Source: Pseudomonas sp. GM41(2012)
GTDB lineage: Bacteria > Pseudomonadota > Gammaproteobacteria > Pseudomonadales > Pseudomonadaceae
Assembly (NCBI RefSeq): GCF_000282315.2
Contig: NZ_AKJN02000006.1
Coordinates: forward strand, 1,116,001-1,180,000
Direction of reading: 5' to 3'
DNA: 64,000 nt
Part shown: positions 36,490-46,482 of the stretch, piece after piece
Layout: each line of letters starts with the position of its first letter
Numbering within the stretch: position 1 is the stretch's first letter
Translations under genes and position numbers: made by a program
The notes under the pieces: model-generated
Told to the model about the DNA's origin: nothing
The model's database searches: none
What the model saw: the letters and a program-made list of their open reading frames with translations, nothing else

Positions 36490-37632
36490 TCATCCGCGAT
36501 AGATCAGTCGCGAAGCTTTCTCGTTACGTAACGTCAGGTGTTCCATGCCCAACCCCGGTGCCTCGGCTTCCTCGCGGGCCTTGAGAATCACACCGTGGTG
36601 CGGGGATTTGCTGCACACCGGGTCAGCGTTGGCGGCGTCGCCGGTCAGCATGAAGGCCTGGCAGCGGCAGCCGCCCAGGTCCTTGTGCTTTTCATCGCAG
36701 GAGCGGCACGGTTCCTTCATCCAGTCATCGCCACGAAAGCGATTGAAACCGAAAGAATCAGTCCAGATGTGCTCGATGCTGTGCTCGCGCACGTTGGGAA
36801 ACTGCACCGGCAACTGTCGGGCGCTGTGGCAAGGCAACGCCGTGCCGTCGGGGGTGATGTCGAGAAACAGATTGGCCCAGCCGTTCATGCAGGTCTTGGG
36901 ACGTTCTTCGTAGTAATCCGGGGTGACGAAGATCAACTTGCACGGGTGGCCCTGCGCTTCAAGACGCTCGCGGTATTCGTTGGTGATGCGCTCGGCACGC
37001 TGCAATTGTTCGCGCGTGGGCAACAGGCCGACACGGTTGAGCTCGGCCCAGCCATAGAACTGGCACGTCGCCAACTCAACGAAATCCGCTTCCAGCTCCA
37101 GGCACAAATCGATGATCTGCGCGATCTGGTCGATGTTGTGCCGATGAGTGACGAAGTTCAGCACCATCGGGTAGCCCTGGGCCTTCACCGCGCGGGCCAT
37201 CGCGAGTTTCTGGGCGAAGGCCTTGCGCGAACCGGCGAGCATGTTGTTCACCGCCTCGTCAGCGGCCTGGAAGCTGATCTGGATATGGTCCAGCCCTGCG
37301 ATCTTGAAATCGCGCACTTTCTGCTCGGTCAGGCCAATGCCCGAGGTGATCAGGTTGGTGTAGTAACCCATGTCCCGGGCGGCCTTGATCAGTTCGGCCA
37401 GATCCTGGCGAACCAACGGCTCGCCGCCGGAAAAACCCAGTTGCGCGGCGCCCATCTCCCGGGCTTCGCGGAACACCCGGATCCACTCTTCGGTGCTCAA
37501 CTCTTCGCCTGATTGGGCAAAATCCAGCGGGTTGGAGCAATAAGGGCATTGCAGCGGGCAACGGTAGGTCAACTCCGCCAACAGCCACAGCGGCGGACCA
37601 GGACGCGAGTCACTCGATCCAGAATTGAGCAT
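36490..37632 (-). CDS. pqqE: PqqE, radical SAM PQQ synthase
   Basis: A 380-residue radical-SAM/SPASM enzyme that crosslinks Glu and Tyr of PqqA, the first chemical step of PQQ synthesis. The ATG at 37632 ([25 protein letters not shown]) is chosen; the frame continues upstream as the pqqD shadow. The SAM cluster motif is C25-x3-C29-x2-C32 (CPLQCPYC). C-terminal auxiliary-cluster cysteines are in [10 protein letters not shown] and [19 protein letters not shown]. It overlaps pqqD by 23 bases, and PqqD is its peptide chaperone. Confidence 0.95.
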   Translation of the reverse strand: MLNSGSSDSRPGPPLWLLAELTYRCPLQCPYCSNPLDFAQSGEELSTEEWIRVFREAREMGAAQLGFSGGEPLVRQDLAELIKAARDMGYYTNLITSGIGLTEQKVRDFKIAGLDHIQISFQAADEAVNNMLAGSRKAFAQKLAMARAVKAQGYPMVLNFVTHRHNIDQIAQIIDLCLELEADFVELATCQFYGWAELNRVGLLPTREQLQRAERITNEYRERLEAQGHPCKLIFVTPDYYEERPKTCMNGWANLFLDITPDGTALPCHSARQLPVQFPNVREHSIEHIWTDSFGFNRFRGDDWMKEPCRSCDEKHKDLGGCRCQAFMLTGDAANADPVCSKSPHHGVILKAREEAEAPGLGMEHLTLRNEKASRLIYRG

Positions 37633-37882
37633 GGGCCACCTCCAGAAATGCCAGCACGTCTTCATCGATCCCCGGTACGCCGGGGAAACTCTCAGACAGT
37701 CGATCAATGATCGTCGCAACGCTGCGCTGGCCGTCCACCAGTTCAAGGATTTGCCCGGCACTGGTGTTGAGTTTGATCATGCCTTCGGGGTACAGCAGCA
37801 CGTGACAGTCCTGACGCGGTTCCCATTGCAGGCGAAAACCCTGGCGCAGCGACGGTGATTGCTCGCGGTTAATCAGGCTCAC
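37610..37882 (-). CDS. pqqD: PqqD, PqqA-binding peptide chaperone
   Basis: A 90-residue RRE-domain protein that presents PqqA to PqqE. The family start [20 protein letters not shown] places the start at a GTG (37882) that overlaps the pqqC stop as GTGA. Other conserved parts are [23 protein letters not shown] and [14 protein letters not shown]. The upstream part of the frame is the pqqC shadow. Unlike P. putida KT2440, where only an extra pqqD accompanies the ped genes, a full pqqABCDE set is present here. Confidence 0.95.
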   Translation of the reverse strand: MSLINREQSPSLRQGFRLQWEPRQDCHVLLYPEGMIKLNTSAGQILELVDGQRSVATIIDRLSESFPGVPGIDEDVLAFLEVAHAQFWIE

Positions 37883-38631
37883 AGGGCAATCCCCCGGTGC
37901 CAGACCCGTTCCGTGGTGACGCTGTGATACGGCGGACGCTCCAGCTCGTAGGCCATGCTCATGGCGTCGAGCATGCTCCACAGCACGTCGAGCTTGAATT
38001 GGAGGATTTCCAGCATGCGTTGCTGGCCTTCGACCGTGACGTAGTGCGCCAAGGTAATGCGTAAACCATGCTCGACATCCCGTCGCGCCTGACTCAGGCG
38101 AGTACGGAAATAGTCGTAACCGCCGACGTCAATCCACGGGTAATGGGCCGGCCAGGTATCGAGCCGGGATTGGTGAATCTGTGGCGCAAACAGCTCGGTC
38201 AGCGAACTGCTGGCGGCTTCCTGCCAACAGGCGCGACGGGCGAAATTGACGTAGGCGTCGACGGCGAAACGCACACCGGGCAGCACCAGTTCCTGCGAGA
38301 GGATTTGCTCGCGATCCAGCCCCACCGCTTCGCCCAGCCGCAGCCAGGCTTCGATCCCGCCTTCGCTGCCGGGTGCACCGTCGTGGTCGAGAATTCGTTG
38401 CAGCCACTCCCGGCGCACGTCGCGGTCCGGGCAGTTGGCGAGAATCGCGGCGTCTTTCAGGGGGATGTTGACCTGATAGTAGAAACGATTGGCGACCCAG
38501 CCTTGAATCTGCTCGCGGGTTGACCGGCCGGCGTACATGGCTTGGTGGAATGGATGATGGATGTGGTAATAGGCGCCTTTGGCGCGCAGGGCTGCTTCGA
38601 ATTCGGTGGGGGACATTGGGGTGTCAGTCAT
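37879..38631 (-). CDS. pqqC: PqqC, pyrroloquinoline-quinone synthase
   Basis: A 250-residue oxidase catalysing the final ring closure and oxidation to PQQ. The ATG at 38631 ([19 protein letters not shown]) has GGAG upstream. Conserved stretches are [52 protein letters not shown] and the C-terminal [16 protein letters not shown]. It is coupled to pqqD by a four-base overlap, but separated from pqqB by 137 bases that contain a REP element. Confidence 0.96.
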   Translation of the reverse strand: MTDTPMSPTEFEAALRAKGAYYHIHHPFHQAMYAGRSTREQIQGWVANRFYYQVNIPLKDAAILANCPDRDVRREWLQRILDHDGAPGSEGGIEAWLRLGEAVGLDREQILSQELVLPGVRFAVDAYVNFARRACWQEAASSSLTELFAPQIHQSRLDTWPAHYPWIDVGGYDYFRTRLSQARRDVEHGLRITLAHYVTVEGQQRMLEILQFKLDVLWSMLDAMSMAYELERPPYHSVTTERVWHRGIAL

Positions 38632-38690
38632 TGCGGTTCTCCGGGGAATCTGCGGTGTCTGGTCTGGCCTCATCGTCGGAACGCCGCCCG

Positions 38691-38752
38691 GAGCAAGCTC
38701 GGCTCCTACAGTTTTGTGTCGTGCCTCTGCCTTGTAGGAGCTGAGCTTGCTC
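38691..38752. repeat. REP pair inside the pqq operon
   Basis: Arms 38691-38710 and 38733-38752 (GAGCAAGCTCGGCTCCTAC class) lie between pqqB and pqqC. A hairpin here could uncouple the expression of pqqAB from pqqCDE. Confidence 0.8.
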
Positions 38753-38768
38753 GCGAAGGGGCCCTCCG

Positions 38769-39683
38769 CTACAGCTCAATACTCATGCCGTCATAGGCCA
38801 CTTCGATCCCGCGCCGCTCCAGCAGCGCCCGCTCGGCCGAGTCTTCATCGAGGATCGGATTGGTGTTGTTGATGTGGATCAGCACCTTGCGCTGGCGGGT
38901 GAAGCCTTCAAGGATGTCCAGCATGCCGCCAGGGCCGCTTTGTGACAGGTGCCCCATTTCACTGCCCAGGTTCTGGCCGACTTCGCAGACTCGCATCTCG
39001 TCGTCGCGCCACAAGGTGCCGTCCAGCAACAGGCAATCGGCGCGTTGCATCCATCTCAGCACCTCGTCGTCGACCTGTCCCAGACCCGGCGCGTAGAACA
39101 GCGAAGCACCGCTGCGCCGATCTTCGATAAACAAACCGATGGTGTCGCCCGGCTGCGGATTGCCGCGATTGGGCGAGTACGGCGGCGCGTTGCTGACCAA
39201 GGGGATCGCGCGAAATCTCAGGTGCGCGCAAGCCGGAATGCTGAAGGGCTCGCGGTCGAGTCCGACCGGTTGCCACTGCAACCCGCCGTTCCAGTGCTTG
39301 AGCATGGTGAACAACGGGAAGCCGCTGCTCAGGTCTTCATGGACCCGTTCGGTGCACCACACCGAATGCGGGCACCCTTCGCGCAGACTCAACAGGCCGG
39401 TGCAATGGTCGATCTGGCTGTCCAGCAGGACGACGCCGGCGATCGCGGTATCCCGCACCCGGCGCGCCGGTTGCAGCGGCGCGAAACTCTCGAGTTGCGC
39501 GCGAATGTCCGGTGAAGCATTGCACAGCACCCAATCCACACCGTTGTCGCTCAGGGCAATCGAGGACTGGGTCCGGCGTTGGGCCCGCAGGCTGCCATTG
39601 CGCATCGCGGCGCACTGGCGGCAGTTGCAATTCCATTGCGGAAAACCACCGCCAGCGGCGGATCCGAGAACGCGAATGTGCAT
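38769..39683 (-). CDS. pqqB: PqqB, metallo-beta-lactamase fold PQQ biosynthesis protein
   Basis: A 304-residue protein from the ATG at 39683 ([21 protein letters not shown]). It is required in PQQ synthesis, probably for hydroxylation of the crosslinked Glu-Tyr intermediate. MBL-fold signals include [50 protein letters not shown] and [12 protein letters not shown], plus the family cysteine pair NCNCRQC. The distance to pqqA is 55 bases and the ribosome-binding site is GGAG. Confidence 0.95.
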   Translation of the reverse strand: MHIRVLGSAAGGGFPQWNCNCRQCAAMRNGSLRAQRRTQSSIALSDNGVDWVLCNASPDIRAQLESFAPLQPARRVRDTAIAGVVLLDSQIDHCTGLLSLREGCPHSVWCTERVHEDLSSGFPLFTMLKHWNGGLQWQPVGLDREPFSIPACAHLRFRAIPLVSNAPPYSPNRGNPQPGDTIGLFIEDRRSGASLFYAPGLGQVDDEVLRWMQRADCLLLDGTLWRDDEMRVCEVGQNLGSEMGHLSQSGPGGMLDILEGFTRQRKVLIHINNTNPILDEDSAERALLERRGIEVAYDGMSIEL

Positions 39684-39738
39684 GGGCAATGCTCCAGAAG
39701 GCAGGCCCGGCCAACGCAACAGCTGGCCGGGTGAACAA

Positions 39739-39810
39739 TCAGCGGTTGGCGAAATACATCGTCACTTCGAAGCCAATGCGCAGATCGGTAAACGCGGGTT
39801 TAGTCCACAT
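39739..39810 (-). CDS. pqqA: PqqA, precursor peptide of PQQ
   Basis: A 23-residue peptide gene ([20 protein letters not shown] then ANR). The glutamate (E15) and tyrosine (Y19) that are crosslinked to form PQQ have the canonical ExxxY spacing. It is the first gene of pqqABCDE and the closest on this strand downstream of exaC, separated by 227 bases with a REP element and a motif related to the island's shared promoter site. The gene lies at the position expected by comparison with P. aeruginosa exaBC-pqqABCDE. Confidence 0.97.
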   Translation of the reverse strand: MWTKPAFTDLRIGFEVTMYFANR

Positions 39811-39947
39811 GGGTCAATCCTCTTCTTGTGCCGGACGATTCCGGTAAAGCCATTAATGCACGGGGCGCCAGGCACCCGAATGCTACTTTCGAACGAGGTG
39901 GCGGCGTGCATTGGTAGGGGGTGTTGCGGGGTGTCATGAATGGCCAA

Positions 39948-40012
39948 ATCGCGGGCAAGCCATGCTCCTACAGGTACAACGCAGTCCTGTAGGAGCCGAG
40001 CTTGCTCGCGAT
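39948..40012. repeat. REP palindrome pair
   Basis: Arms 39948-39973 and 39987-40012 are imperfect inverted copies (ATCGCGGGCAAGCCATGC versus GAGCTTGCTCGCGAT), between pqqA and exaC. Confidence 0.83.
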
Positions 40013-40037
40013 AGCCGTTACGCGGTATCGCGCCGAA

Positions 40038-41558
40038 TCAGAAGAACCCCATCGGATTGATGTCGTAGCTCACCAGCAGGTTTTTGGTCTGCTGATAGTG
40101 GTCGAGCATCATCTTGTGGTTTTCACGGCCGACACCGGACTTCTTGTAGCCCCCAAACGCGGCGTGGGCCGGGTAAAGGTGGTAGCAGTTGGTCCAGACA
40201 CGTCCGGCCTTGATCGCCCGGCCCATGCGGTAGGCACGGTTGATGTCGCGGGTCCACAGACCGGCGCCGAGGCCGAACTCGCTGTCGTTGGCAATCGCCA
40301 GGGCTTCGGCTTCGTCCTTGAAGGTGGTGATACCCACCACCGGGCCGAAGATTTCTTCCTGGAACACGCGCATTTTGTTGTGGCCCTTGAGCAGGGTCGG
40401 CTGGATGTAATAACCCGTCGACAAGTCGCCCTCAAGACGCTCGGCCGCGCCGCCGGTGAGCAGCTCGGCGCCCTCTTCCTGAGCAATTTTCAGGTACGAG
40501 AGGATCTTGTCGTATTGCTGCTCGGACGCCTGGGCGCCGACCATGGTTTCGGTATCCAGCGGGTTGCCGCGCTTGATCTTGACGATCTTCTGCATCACCA
40601 CTTTCATGAAGTCGTCGTAGATCGACTCCTGTACCAGCGCTCGCGATGGACAGGTGCAGACTTCGCCCTGGTTGAAGAACGCCAGCACCAGGCCTTCGGC
40701 GGCCTTCTCGATGAACTGCGGCTCGGCTTGCATGATGTCTTCGAAGAAGATGTTCGGCGACTTGCCGCCCAGCTCGACAGTGCTCGGAATGATGTTCTCG
40801 GCCGCGCATTTCATGATGTGCGCGCCAATCGGGGTGGAACCGGTGAAGGCAATCTTGGCGATGCGCTTGCTGGTGGCCAGCGCCTCACCGGCTTCACGAC
40901 CGAAGCCCTGAACGATGTTCAGCACGCCGGGTGGCAGCAAGTCGGCGATCAGCTCGGCGAAGACCATGATCGACAGCGGCGTCTGCTCGGCGGGTTTGAG
41001 TACCACGCAGTTACCGGCAGCCAGGGCCGGGGCGAGTTTCCAGGCGGCCATCAGCAGCGGGAAGTTCCACGGAATGATCTGTCCGACCACGCCCAGCGGC
41101 TCGTGGAAGTGATAGGCGGTGGTCAGCTCGTTGATCTCGGCGGCACCGCCCTCTTGAGCGCGGATGCAACCGGCGAAGTAACGGAAATGGTCGGCGGCCA
41201 GCGGCACGTCGGCATTCAGGGTTTCGCGCACGGCTTTGCCGTTGTCCCAGGACTCGGTGACGGCGAGGATTTCCAGGTTCTGCTCGATGCGGTCGGCGAT
41301 TTTCAGCAGCACCAGTGAGCGGTCTTGCGCCGAGGTCTTGCCCCAGGCGTCAGCGGCGGCATGCGCGGCGTCGAGGGCTTTTTCGATGTCGGCGGCGTTG
41401 GAGCGCGGGAATTCGGCGATCACTTCACCGGTGACCGGCGAAGAGTTGGTGAAGTACTCACCATTGACCGGAGCGACGAACTCGCCGCCGATGAAATTGC
41501 CGTAGCGCGGTTTAAACGTAACGATGGCGCCAGGTGTACCAGGTTGTGCGTAGATCAT
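40038..41558 (-). CDS. exaC: ExaC/PedI-type NAD-dependent aldehyde dehydrogenase
   Basis: A 506-residue aldehyde dehydrogenase from the ATG at 41558 ([20 protein letters not shown]), matching P. aeruginosa ExaC in start and length. Catalytic residues: N165 (PWNFP), K188 (LKPAEQT), E262 (ELGGKSPN) and C301 (FFNQGEVC; C303 follows). It oxidises the acetaldehyde or other aldehyde made by the quinoprotein dehydrogenase to the acid in the cytoplasm. Ribosome-binding site AGAGG. A copy of the island's shared promoter motif lies about 110 bases upstream. Confidence 0.93.
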   Translation of the reverse strand: MIYAQPGTPGAIVTFKPRYGNFIGGEFVAPVNGEYFTNSSPVTGEVIAEFPRSNAADIEKALDAAHAAADAWGKTSAQDRSLVLLKIADRIEQNLEILAVTESWDNGKAVRETLNADVPLAADHFRYFAGCIRAQEGGAAEINELTTAYHFHEPLGVVGQIIPWNFPLLMAAWKLAPALAAGNCVVLKPAEQTPLSIMVFAELIADLLPPGVLNIVQGFGREAGEALATSKRIAKIAFTGSTPIGAHIMKCAAENIIPSTVELGGKSPNIFFEDIMQAEPQFIEKAAEGLVLAFFNQGEVCTCPSRALVQESIYDDFMKVVMQKIVKIKRGNPLDTETMVGAQASEQQYDKILSYLKIAQEEGAELLTGGAAERLEGDLSTGYYIQPTLLKGHNKMRVFQEEIFGPVVGITTFKDEAEALAIANDSEFGLGAGLWTRDINRAYRMGRAIKAGRVWTNCYHLYPAHAAFGGYKKSGVGRENHKMMLDHYQQTKNLLVSYDINPMGFF

Positions 41559-41660
41559 GGTGGGCCTCTGTCTGGGTCGATGCCTGTCGGGCAAACAGGC
41601 GATGAACCGATAGTAGAGAGCCCTGCGCGCCAGACGAATGCGCCGTTGGCAGGAGGACTC

Positions 41661-41679
41661 TCGTTATTTGGTAGTAGGA
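41661..41679 (-). promoter_or_regulatory. Shared PQQ-island motif upstream of exaC (weaker copy)
   Basis: On the plus strand TTATTTGGTAGTAGG (41664-41678) matches the cytochrome c550 upstream copy TTCCTTGGTAGTAGG at 13 of 15 bases. Its centre is 110 bases from the start codon, close to the 112-116 seen for the cytochrome and pedH genes. Its right edge merges with a REP unit, which lowers confidence. Confidence 0.5.
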
Positions 41680-41814
41680 GCTGAGCTTGCTCGCGATGGG
41701 AGCGCCACAGTTATCCGGGCAATCTGTAGGAGCAAGGCTTGCCCGCGATTGAGGCGCCGCGGTGATTCAGTCAAAACGCGGTGCGTTCATCGCGAGCAAG
41801 CTTTGCTCCTACAG
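41674..41814. repeat. Cluster of three REP units
   Basis: REP units at about 41674-41697, 41724-41749 and 41789-41814: the first two in the same orientation (GTAGGAGC...), the third inverted. They fill the gap between pedH and exaC. Confidence 0.88.
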
Positions 41815-41834
41815 GTTTGGCGCGGGCGGCAGCG

Positions 41835-43610
41835 TCAGTGCTTGGCGACCAGGTCTTTCGGCAGCTTGAACGTCCAGAGCATGCCGCCCTGGTTGAAGTC
41901 CTTGATGCGCTTGGCCACTTCACCGCCCCACAGCGGTACGGCGCCGCCCCAACCGGACAGCACCGAGACGTACTGTTCGCCGTCCATTTCCCAGGTCACA
42001 GGTGAGCCGAGTACGCCGGAGCCGGTCTGGAATTCCCAGACTTTCTCGCCGGTCTTGGCATTGAACGCCTGCAGGAAACCTTCCGGCGTGCCGGTGAACA
42101 CCAGGTTGCCCTTGGTGGTCAGTACCCCGCCCCACAGCGGCGCGAAGTTCTTGTGGCGCCAGACTTCCTTGCCGGTTTTCGGGTCGATGGCGCGCAGCAC
42201 GCCGATGTAGTCTTCATTCAATGGCTTGATGGTGAAACCGGCACCAAGGAACGCCGCGCCTTTCTTGTAGGCGATGCCTTCGTTCCAGATGTCCATGCCC
42301 CATTCGTTGGACGGCACATAGAACAGTCCGGTGTCCTTGTTGTAGGCCATCGGCATCCAGTTTTTCGCGCCGAGAAATGCCGGTGCTACGAATACCGAAC
42401 TGCCTTTGGCTTCGGTGCCGGGCGCGCCTGGACGGCTGGCTTCGTTGTAAATCGGCCGGCCGTCTTTATCCAGGCCGGTGGCCCAGGTGATTTTGTCCAC
42501 GAACGGGAAGCCGCGAATGAATTTGCCGTTGGTGCGATCCAGCACGTAGAAAAATCCGTTACGGTCAGCGGTCGCGGCGGCTTTGATCTCTTTGCCGCCT
42601 TCGGTGTAGTTGAACGAGACCAGCTCGTTTACGCCGTCATAGTCCCAGCCGTCGTGAGGCGTGCTCTGGAAGTGCCACTTGATGGTGCCATCGTCCGGGT
42701 TCAGCGCCAGACGCGACGAGGAGTAGAGGTTGTCGCCAGGACGCAGGTGCGAGTTCCACGGCGCCGGGTTGCCGGTGCCGAACAGCAGCAGATTGGTTTC
42801 CGGGTCGTAGTAACCGCCCAACCAAGGCGCCGCGCCGCCGGTTTTCCAGAGGTCGCCGGGCCAGGTCTTGCCGGCTTCACCGCCGGAGATGCCGTTCTCT
42901 ACCGCTTTGCCATCCTTGTAGGTGTAGCCCATGTGGCCTTCGACGGTGGGACGGGTCCACAGCAGGTCGCCGTTTTTCGGGTCGTAGGCTTCGATTTTGC
43001 CCACCACCCCGAACTCGCCACCGGCGACACCGGTGATCAGTTTGCCGTTGATCACCAACGGCGCGGCGCTGATGGAATAGCCTTCCTTGTGGTCGGCGAC
43101 TTTCTTGCTCCAGACGACCTTGCCAGTGTCTTTGTTCAGGGCCACGAGCTTGGCGTCGAGGGTGCCGAAAATCACCAGGTCGCCATACAGCGCGACACCC
43201 CGGTTGATCACGTCGCAGCAAGGGCGGATGTCATCGGGCAGGCGCGCATCGTATTGCCAGAGCTTCTTGCCGGTGCGCGCATCCACCGCAAACACCCGCG
43301 AGTAGGAACCGGTCATGTACATCACGCCGTCCTTGATCATCGGCTGTGCTTGCTGACCGCGTTGTTTTTCACCGCCGAAGGAGAATGCCCAGACCGGCCG
43401 CAAGTCCTTCACGTTGTTGACGTTGAGCGTGTCCAGCGGGCTGTAGCGTTGACCCTGGACGCCCAGACCGTTGGTGACGATCTGCTCCGGGTTCTTGGGG
43501 TCCTGGAGGATGTCTTTATCGGTGACGCCGGCCAATGCCGAGCCAGACAACAGCATGGCACTGAGCAGCACACTCAAGACGAAGGGTTGGCGACGTGCGG
43601 GTTGGGTCAT
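41835..43610 (-). CDS. pedH: PQQ-dependent alcohol dehydrogenase, lanthanide type (PedH-like)
   Basis: A 591-residue periplasmic quinoprotein with a signal peptide ([19 protein letters not shown]..., cut after ALA). It has eight W-motif blades, an adjacent disulfide pair C131-C132 ([10 protein letters not shown]), and metal ligands E199, N281 and D323 (GWDYDG). The residue two after the catalytic Asp is D325; calcium enzymes such as ExaA/PedE have Ala or Ser there, while PedH and XoxF have Asp, so this is a rare-earth-dependent enzyme. It oxidises primary alcohols, passing electrons to cytochrome c550. Ribosome-binding site AGAGG. Confidence 0.92.
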   Translation of the reverse strand: MTQPARRQPFVLSVLLSAMLLSGSALAGVTDKDILQDPKNPEQIVTNGLGVQGQRYSPLDTLNVNNVKDLRPVWAFSFGGEKQRGQQAQPMIKDGVMYMTGSYSRVFAVDARTGKKLWQYDARLPDDIRPCCDVINRGVALYGDLVIFGTLDAKLVALNKDTGKVVWSKKVADHKEGYSISAAPLVINGKLITGVAGGEFGVVGKIEAYDPKNGDLLWTRPTVEGHMGYTYKDGKAVENGISGGEAGKTWPGDLWKTGGAAPWLGGYYDPETNLLLFGTGNPAPWNSHLRPGDNLYSSSRLALNPDDGTIKWHFQSTPHDGWDYDGVNELVSFNYTEGGKEIKAAATADRNGFFYVLDRTNGKFIRGFPFVDKITWATGLDKDGRPIYNEASRPGAPGTEAKGSSVFVAPAFLGAKNWMPMAYNKDTGLFYVPSNEWGMDIWNEGIAYKKGAAFLGAGFTIKPLNEDYIGVLRAIDPKTGKEVWRHKNFAPLWGGVLTTKGNLVFTGTPEGFLQAFNAKTGEKVWEFQTGSGVLGSPVTWEMDGEQYVSVLSGWGGAVPLWGGEVAKRIKDFNQGGMLWTFKLPKDLVAKH

Positions 43611-43718
43611 GACGGCTACCTCTGCAGTTTTTTGTTATACCCGGGAAATTTTCCCGGTCTGGTGCAGATTCTTGGGCGCCGCCGCCCTTGGAACAATTGC
43701 CCGCAGTGCTGAGATTGC

Positions 43719-43735
43719 TAGTTCCTTAGTACCGG
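43719..43735 (-). promoter_or_regulatory. Shared PQQ-island motif upstream of pedH
   Basis: Plus-strand TAGTTCCTTAGTACCGG, centred about 116 bases before the pedH start. It aligns with copies at 47049, 47525 and 51442 (consensus TAxTxCYTTRGTAxYRG). Likely response-regulator binding site. Confidence 0.65.
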
Positions 43736-43778
43736 GTCGGATGAGATGGACACCATCAAATCTATGGTCCACACCGAT

Positions 43779-43876
43779 CCCCTGTGGGAGCGAGCCTGCT
43801 CGCGATGAGGCCCTCACATTCAGCATTGATGTCGGCTGATACACCGCCATCGCGAGCAGGCTCACTCCCACAGGGG
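43779..43876. repeat. REP/BIME palindrome
   Basis: Arms 43779-43806 and 43849-43876 (CCCCTGTGGGAGCGAGCC class), near-perfect inverted copies, between pedH and the metallohydrolase gene. The loop contains the recurring ATGTCGGCTGAT. Confidence 0.9.
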
Positions 43877-43887
43877 TTTTGTGTTGA

Positions 43888-44826
43888 TCATTTGTTCGCG
43901 GCGGAATCGACTCGGGTCATCTGCCCGCGCTCGTAGCGCGGATACAGATGGCTGACGCTGCGGATCAACTCGTAACGACTCAGGCTGATGCCAGCGAAAC
44001 GTTCGGGAATGGGGCTGCGGATCATCTCGGCCATATCACTGCCATTGGCGACGCCATCGCGCATCAGCTGGTCGAGCCAGCTCAGGTAGTCGCGCATTTG
44101 CTCGAACGGTTGTTGATCGCTGGCCACCGGTCCATGGCCGGGCACAATCAGCGTCCACGGCAAGCCTTGAAGGGTGGCGATGTCCGCCAGCCAAACCGAC
44201 AGCCCCGGACTGTTGGGCGTGGTCAGCGCCCGTTGGTAAAACACCAGGTCCCCGGCAAACAACACGCCGGTTTTCTGGTCGAGAATAGCCAGATCCGCGC
44301 CCGTGTGCCCACCCAGGCCCAGCAGACGCAGATCGTGATTCCCAAAACTTCGCACGCCGGGCGTCAGCGTCCGGGTCGGCAACACCACTTCGGTGCCGCG
44401 CATCCAGTCGCCCACCAGGCGATACATGTTCTCGGCCATGGCATCGCCCTGCTGATGCAACAGCTCGGTGGTGCCGGCCAGCGCGCCGATCGGCACGTCA
44501 GTGAAAGCCTGGTTGCCGAGCACATGATCAGGATGATGATGGGTCAGCAGCACCTCGATCACTGGTTTATCGGTGATCGCGGCAATGGCTTTGCGCATCG
44601 CTTCGCCGTAGCGTTTCGACGGCCCGCTGTCGATCACCACCACACCCTGCTCGGTGACGATGAACGCGGTGTTGACGATGTTGCCGCCGTTGGCCTTGGC
44701 GAAATTGTCTGTGCTGCCTTCCAGCAGCCAGGTGTCTTCGGCGATCTGCCGGGGCTTGAGTGAGTAGTCGAGATCGGCCAGAACCGGAAGGCTCAGGCTC
44801 ATGAACAACAGCAGCATCCAGCGCAT
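43888..44826 (-). CDS. Quinoprotein-associated zinc metallohydrolase (MBL fold)
   Basis: A 312-residue exported metallo-beta-lactamase-fold protein. The ATG at 44826 (MRWMLLLFMSLSLPVLA, signal peptide) has AAGGAG upstream. The metal motif is LLTHHHPDHVLGN (HxHxDH), with later ligands in GLGGHTGADLAI, FAGDLVF and VPGHGPV. This family ('quinoprotein relay system zinc metallohydrolase') regularly accompanies PQQ dehydrogenases; its substrate is unknown. It is the last gene of the cytochrome c550 - XoxJ-like - SoxYZ-like - MBL operon. Confidence 0.85.
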   Translation of the reverse strand: MRWMLLLFMSLSLPVLADLDYSLKPRQIAEDTWLLEGSTDNFAKANGGNIVNTAFIVTEQGVVVIDSGPSKRYGEAMRKAIAAITDKPVIEVLLTHHHPDHVLGNQAFTDVPIGALAGTTELLHQQGDAMAENMYRLVGDWMRGTEVVLPTRTLTPGVRSFGNHDLRLLGLGGHTGADLAILDQKTGVLFAGDLVFYQRALTTPNSPGLSVWLADIATLQGLPWTLIVPGHGPVASDQQPFEQMRDYLSWLDQLMRDGVANGSDMAEMIRSPIPERFAGISLSRYELIRSVSHLYPRYERGQMTRVDSAANK

Positions 44827-44842
44827 CACGCGCTCCTTTGGG

Positions 44843-45604
44843 TCAGGGTATGGCCGCATCGAATTGATTGCCGCTGTTGTCGCGCAGCATCAGGCGCGTC
44901 TGCCCTGCCCCTTCGATATCGAAGGCCAGGTTGGGGTTTTCGCTGACGGCGGGAAACAATTCCAGACGGGCCAGCAGCTGATCGTTCTGATCCCGCAGTT
45001 CGGCATGGTTGATGAAGAATTCCGGGATGCCGCTGACCATGCCGTTGTCCATCGGATGCGCCATCTGCAAGCGCACACGGCTGAATTCGCCACGGGGATA
45101 ACGACCGCCCAGCACTTCGCCGATGTGCTCTTCCCAGCCCGGTTGAGTGCGCACCACACTCGGCGCCGTGCAACCGCCGCCCGCCGCATCGATCAGGGTC
45201 GAGCCGACATGCCAGACCCCATCGCGGGTCAGCACTGCCGCGCGCAACGGCGTGGCCTGTTCGATACGGATGCGGATCGACAGCCACGGCAGCACGCGAT
45301 CCAGCGGCTGGAAATCGACAATTTTCGGCAAAGGGTTGAGCTCGGCCCAGGCGAGGATTTTCACCACCTCGCCCTTGAACGCTCGAGCATCGATTTCCAG
45401 CGGCACTTGCCGGGCGTCTTCGGCGAACGGCGGCGCCAGCAACTTGACCCGCTCGTCGAACACGAACGGCGCATCGCCGAGCATCTGCTTGTGATAGAAG
45501 GCCCACATCACCGAGGGCACCGGGTCTTTGCCCGGGTCGATGTCCACCGCATGCGCGGCGATGGGTAACCAACAGGCCAACAGACAACTTGCTCGCCAGT
45601 TCAC
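44843..45604 (-). CDS. Quinoprotein dehydrogenase-associated SoxYZ-like carrier
   Basis: A 253-residue periplasmic protein with a signal peptide (CLLACWLPIAAHA). The N-terminal half resembles SoxY, with a glycine-rich cysteine segment AGGGCTAPS comparable to the carrier cysteine of SoxY. The C-terminal half resembles SoxZ (RVRLQMAHPMDNGM, IPEFFINHAELRD). Such fused SoxYZ-like proteins occur next to PQQ dehydrogenases; the role is not established and electron or substrate carriage is a guess. The start overlaps the upstream solute-binding gene by four bases (ATGA). Confidence 0.82.
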   Translation of the reverse strand: MNWRASCLLACWLPIAAHAVDIDPGKDPVPSVMWAFYHKQMLGDAPFVFDERVKLLAPPFAEDARQVPLEIDARAFKGEVVKILAWAELNPLPKIVDFQPLDRVLPWLSIRIRIEQATPLRAAVLTRDGVWHVGSTLIDAAGGGCTAPSVVRTQPGWEEHIGEVLGGRYPRGEFSRVRLQMAHPMDNGMVSGIPEFFINHAELRDQNDQLLARLELFPAVSENPNLAFDIEGAGQTRLMLRDNSGNQFDAAIP

Positions 45605-46479
45605 TGTTGATACATCTCGGGCACGTCATAGCGCAGGCCGTAATGGCCATAAATGGTTTTGACTGCGCCCTCGCGAATCAAGGTTTCCAGCGCCTCTTCC
45701 ACGGCATAGGCCAGTTGACGGTTGCTTTCGTGCACCGCCATGCCGATCTCCCAAAGCTGCTTGCCCATGTTCGGGTAGGCGTTTTCGGCCAGCGCCACTT
45801 GTGGGTCCGCCGCTTCATGCACTTGCCAGTCGATCTCGCCGCGCATGGCCATGACGGCGTCGACCTCACCGGCCTTCATGGCGGCAAATGCCTGAGGTAC
45901 GCCGGGATAGTGGTGGGTTTTGCCGGCGAGCATGCCGTTGAACACCGAGGTCAGGTAGAACGACGGCACGCTGTCGACTTCGACGCCGATCGGGTGATGC
46001 TCGAACACGGCGACGCTACCGACTTTGTCCAGCCGACGGCGGTCATAGGCCACCTGCCATTGTTCGTTCTGGTACGGCCCGAACATCACCACATGGCCGT
46101 TTTCCAGCTCACCCAGTTCATTGCGTTTCTGCGCGTAGTCGCGGTCGTACGGCACCCGCATCATCAGGTCGGCCAGTTGCAGGTCGTGCAACTGACTGGC
46201 ACGCCAGATGTAATCGCGCAGGTCGTCATCGAGCTTCTCGCCGGCGGGCGCCCAAATCAACGTCAGGTGCACGCCGAGTGCCTTGGCCAACGCCTCGGCA
46301 AGTTCGACATCAACGCCACGGGCCTGGCCGGCGTCTTCAAAACTGTAGGGGGCGAAGTCCTTGTAGACCGCCACTTTGAGTTCCCTGGCGGCGATCATTT
46401 CGTCATAGGTACGGACCTGCGCCTGCACTGCCTGGCAGCACAGCAACACAGCGCTGATTAACACAGCGAGCAGGCGCAT
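45601..46479 (-). CDS. Quinoprotein-associated periplasmic binding protein (MxaJ/XoxJ-like)
   Basis: A 292-residue periplasmic solute-binding-fold protein with a signal peptide (LLAVLISAVLLCCQAVQA). The core shows ELKVAVYKDFAPYSFED, a GVDVELAEALAKALGV ligand-site segment and MKAGEVDAVMAMRGEIDW. Related MxaJ/XoxJ proteins help mature or activate PQQ methanol dehydrogenases, so a chaperone-like role for PedH is likely, rather than transport. It follows the cytochrome gene by three bases and overlaps the next gene by four. Confidence 0.85.
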   Translation of the reverse strand: MRLLAVLISAVLLCCQAVQAQVRTYDEMIAARELKVAVYKDFAPYSFEDAGQARGVDVELAEALAKALGVHLTLIWAPAGEKLDDDLRDYIWRASQLHDLQLADLMMRVPYDRDYAQKRNELGELENGHVVMFGPYQNEQWQVAYDRRRLDKVGSVAVFEHHPIGVEVDSVPSFYLTSVFNGMLAGKTHHYPGVPQAFAAMKAGEVDAVMAMRGEIDWQVHEAADPQVALAENAYPNMGKQLWEIGMAVHESNRQLAYAVEEALETLIREGAVKTIYGHYGLRYDVPEMYQQ

Positions 46480-46482
46480 GGA

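Noticed and set aside
39885..39921. Further copies of the island motif before pqqA (CTACTTTCGAACGAGG and TTGGTAGGGG)
   Set aside because: Only partial matches; the second has plausible spacing (101 bases) but too few conserved positions to list as a feature.
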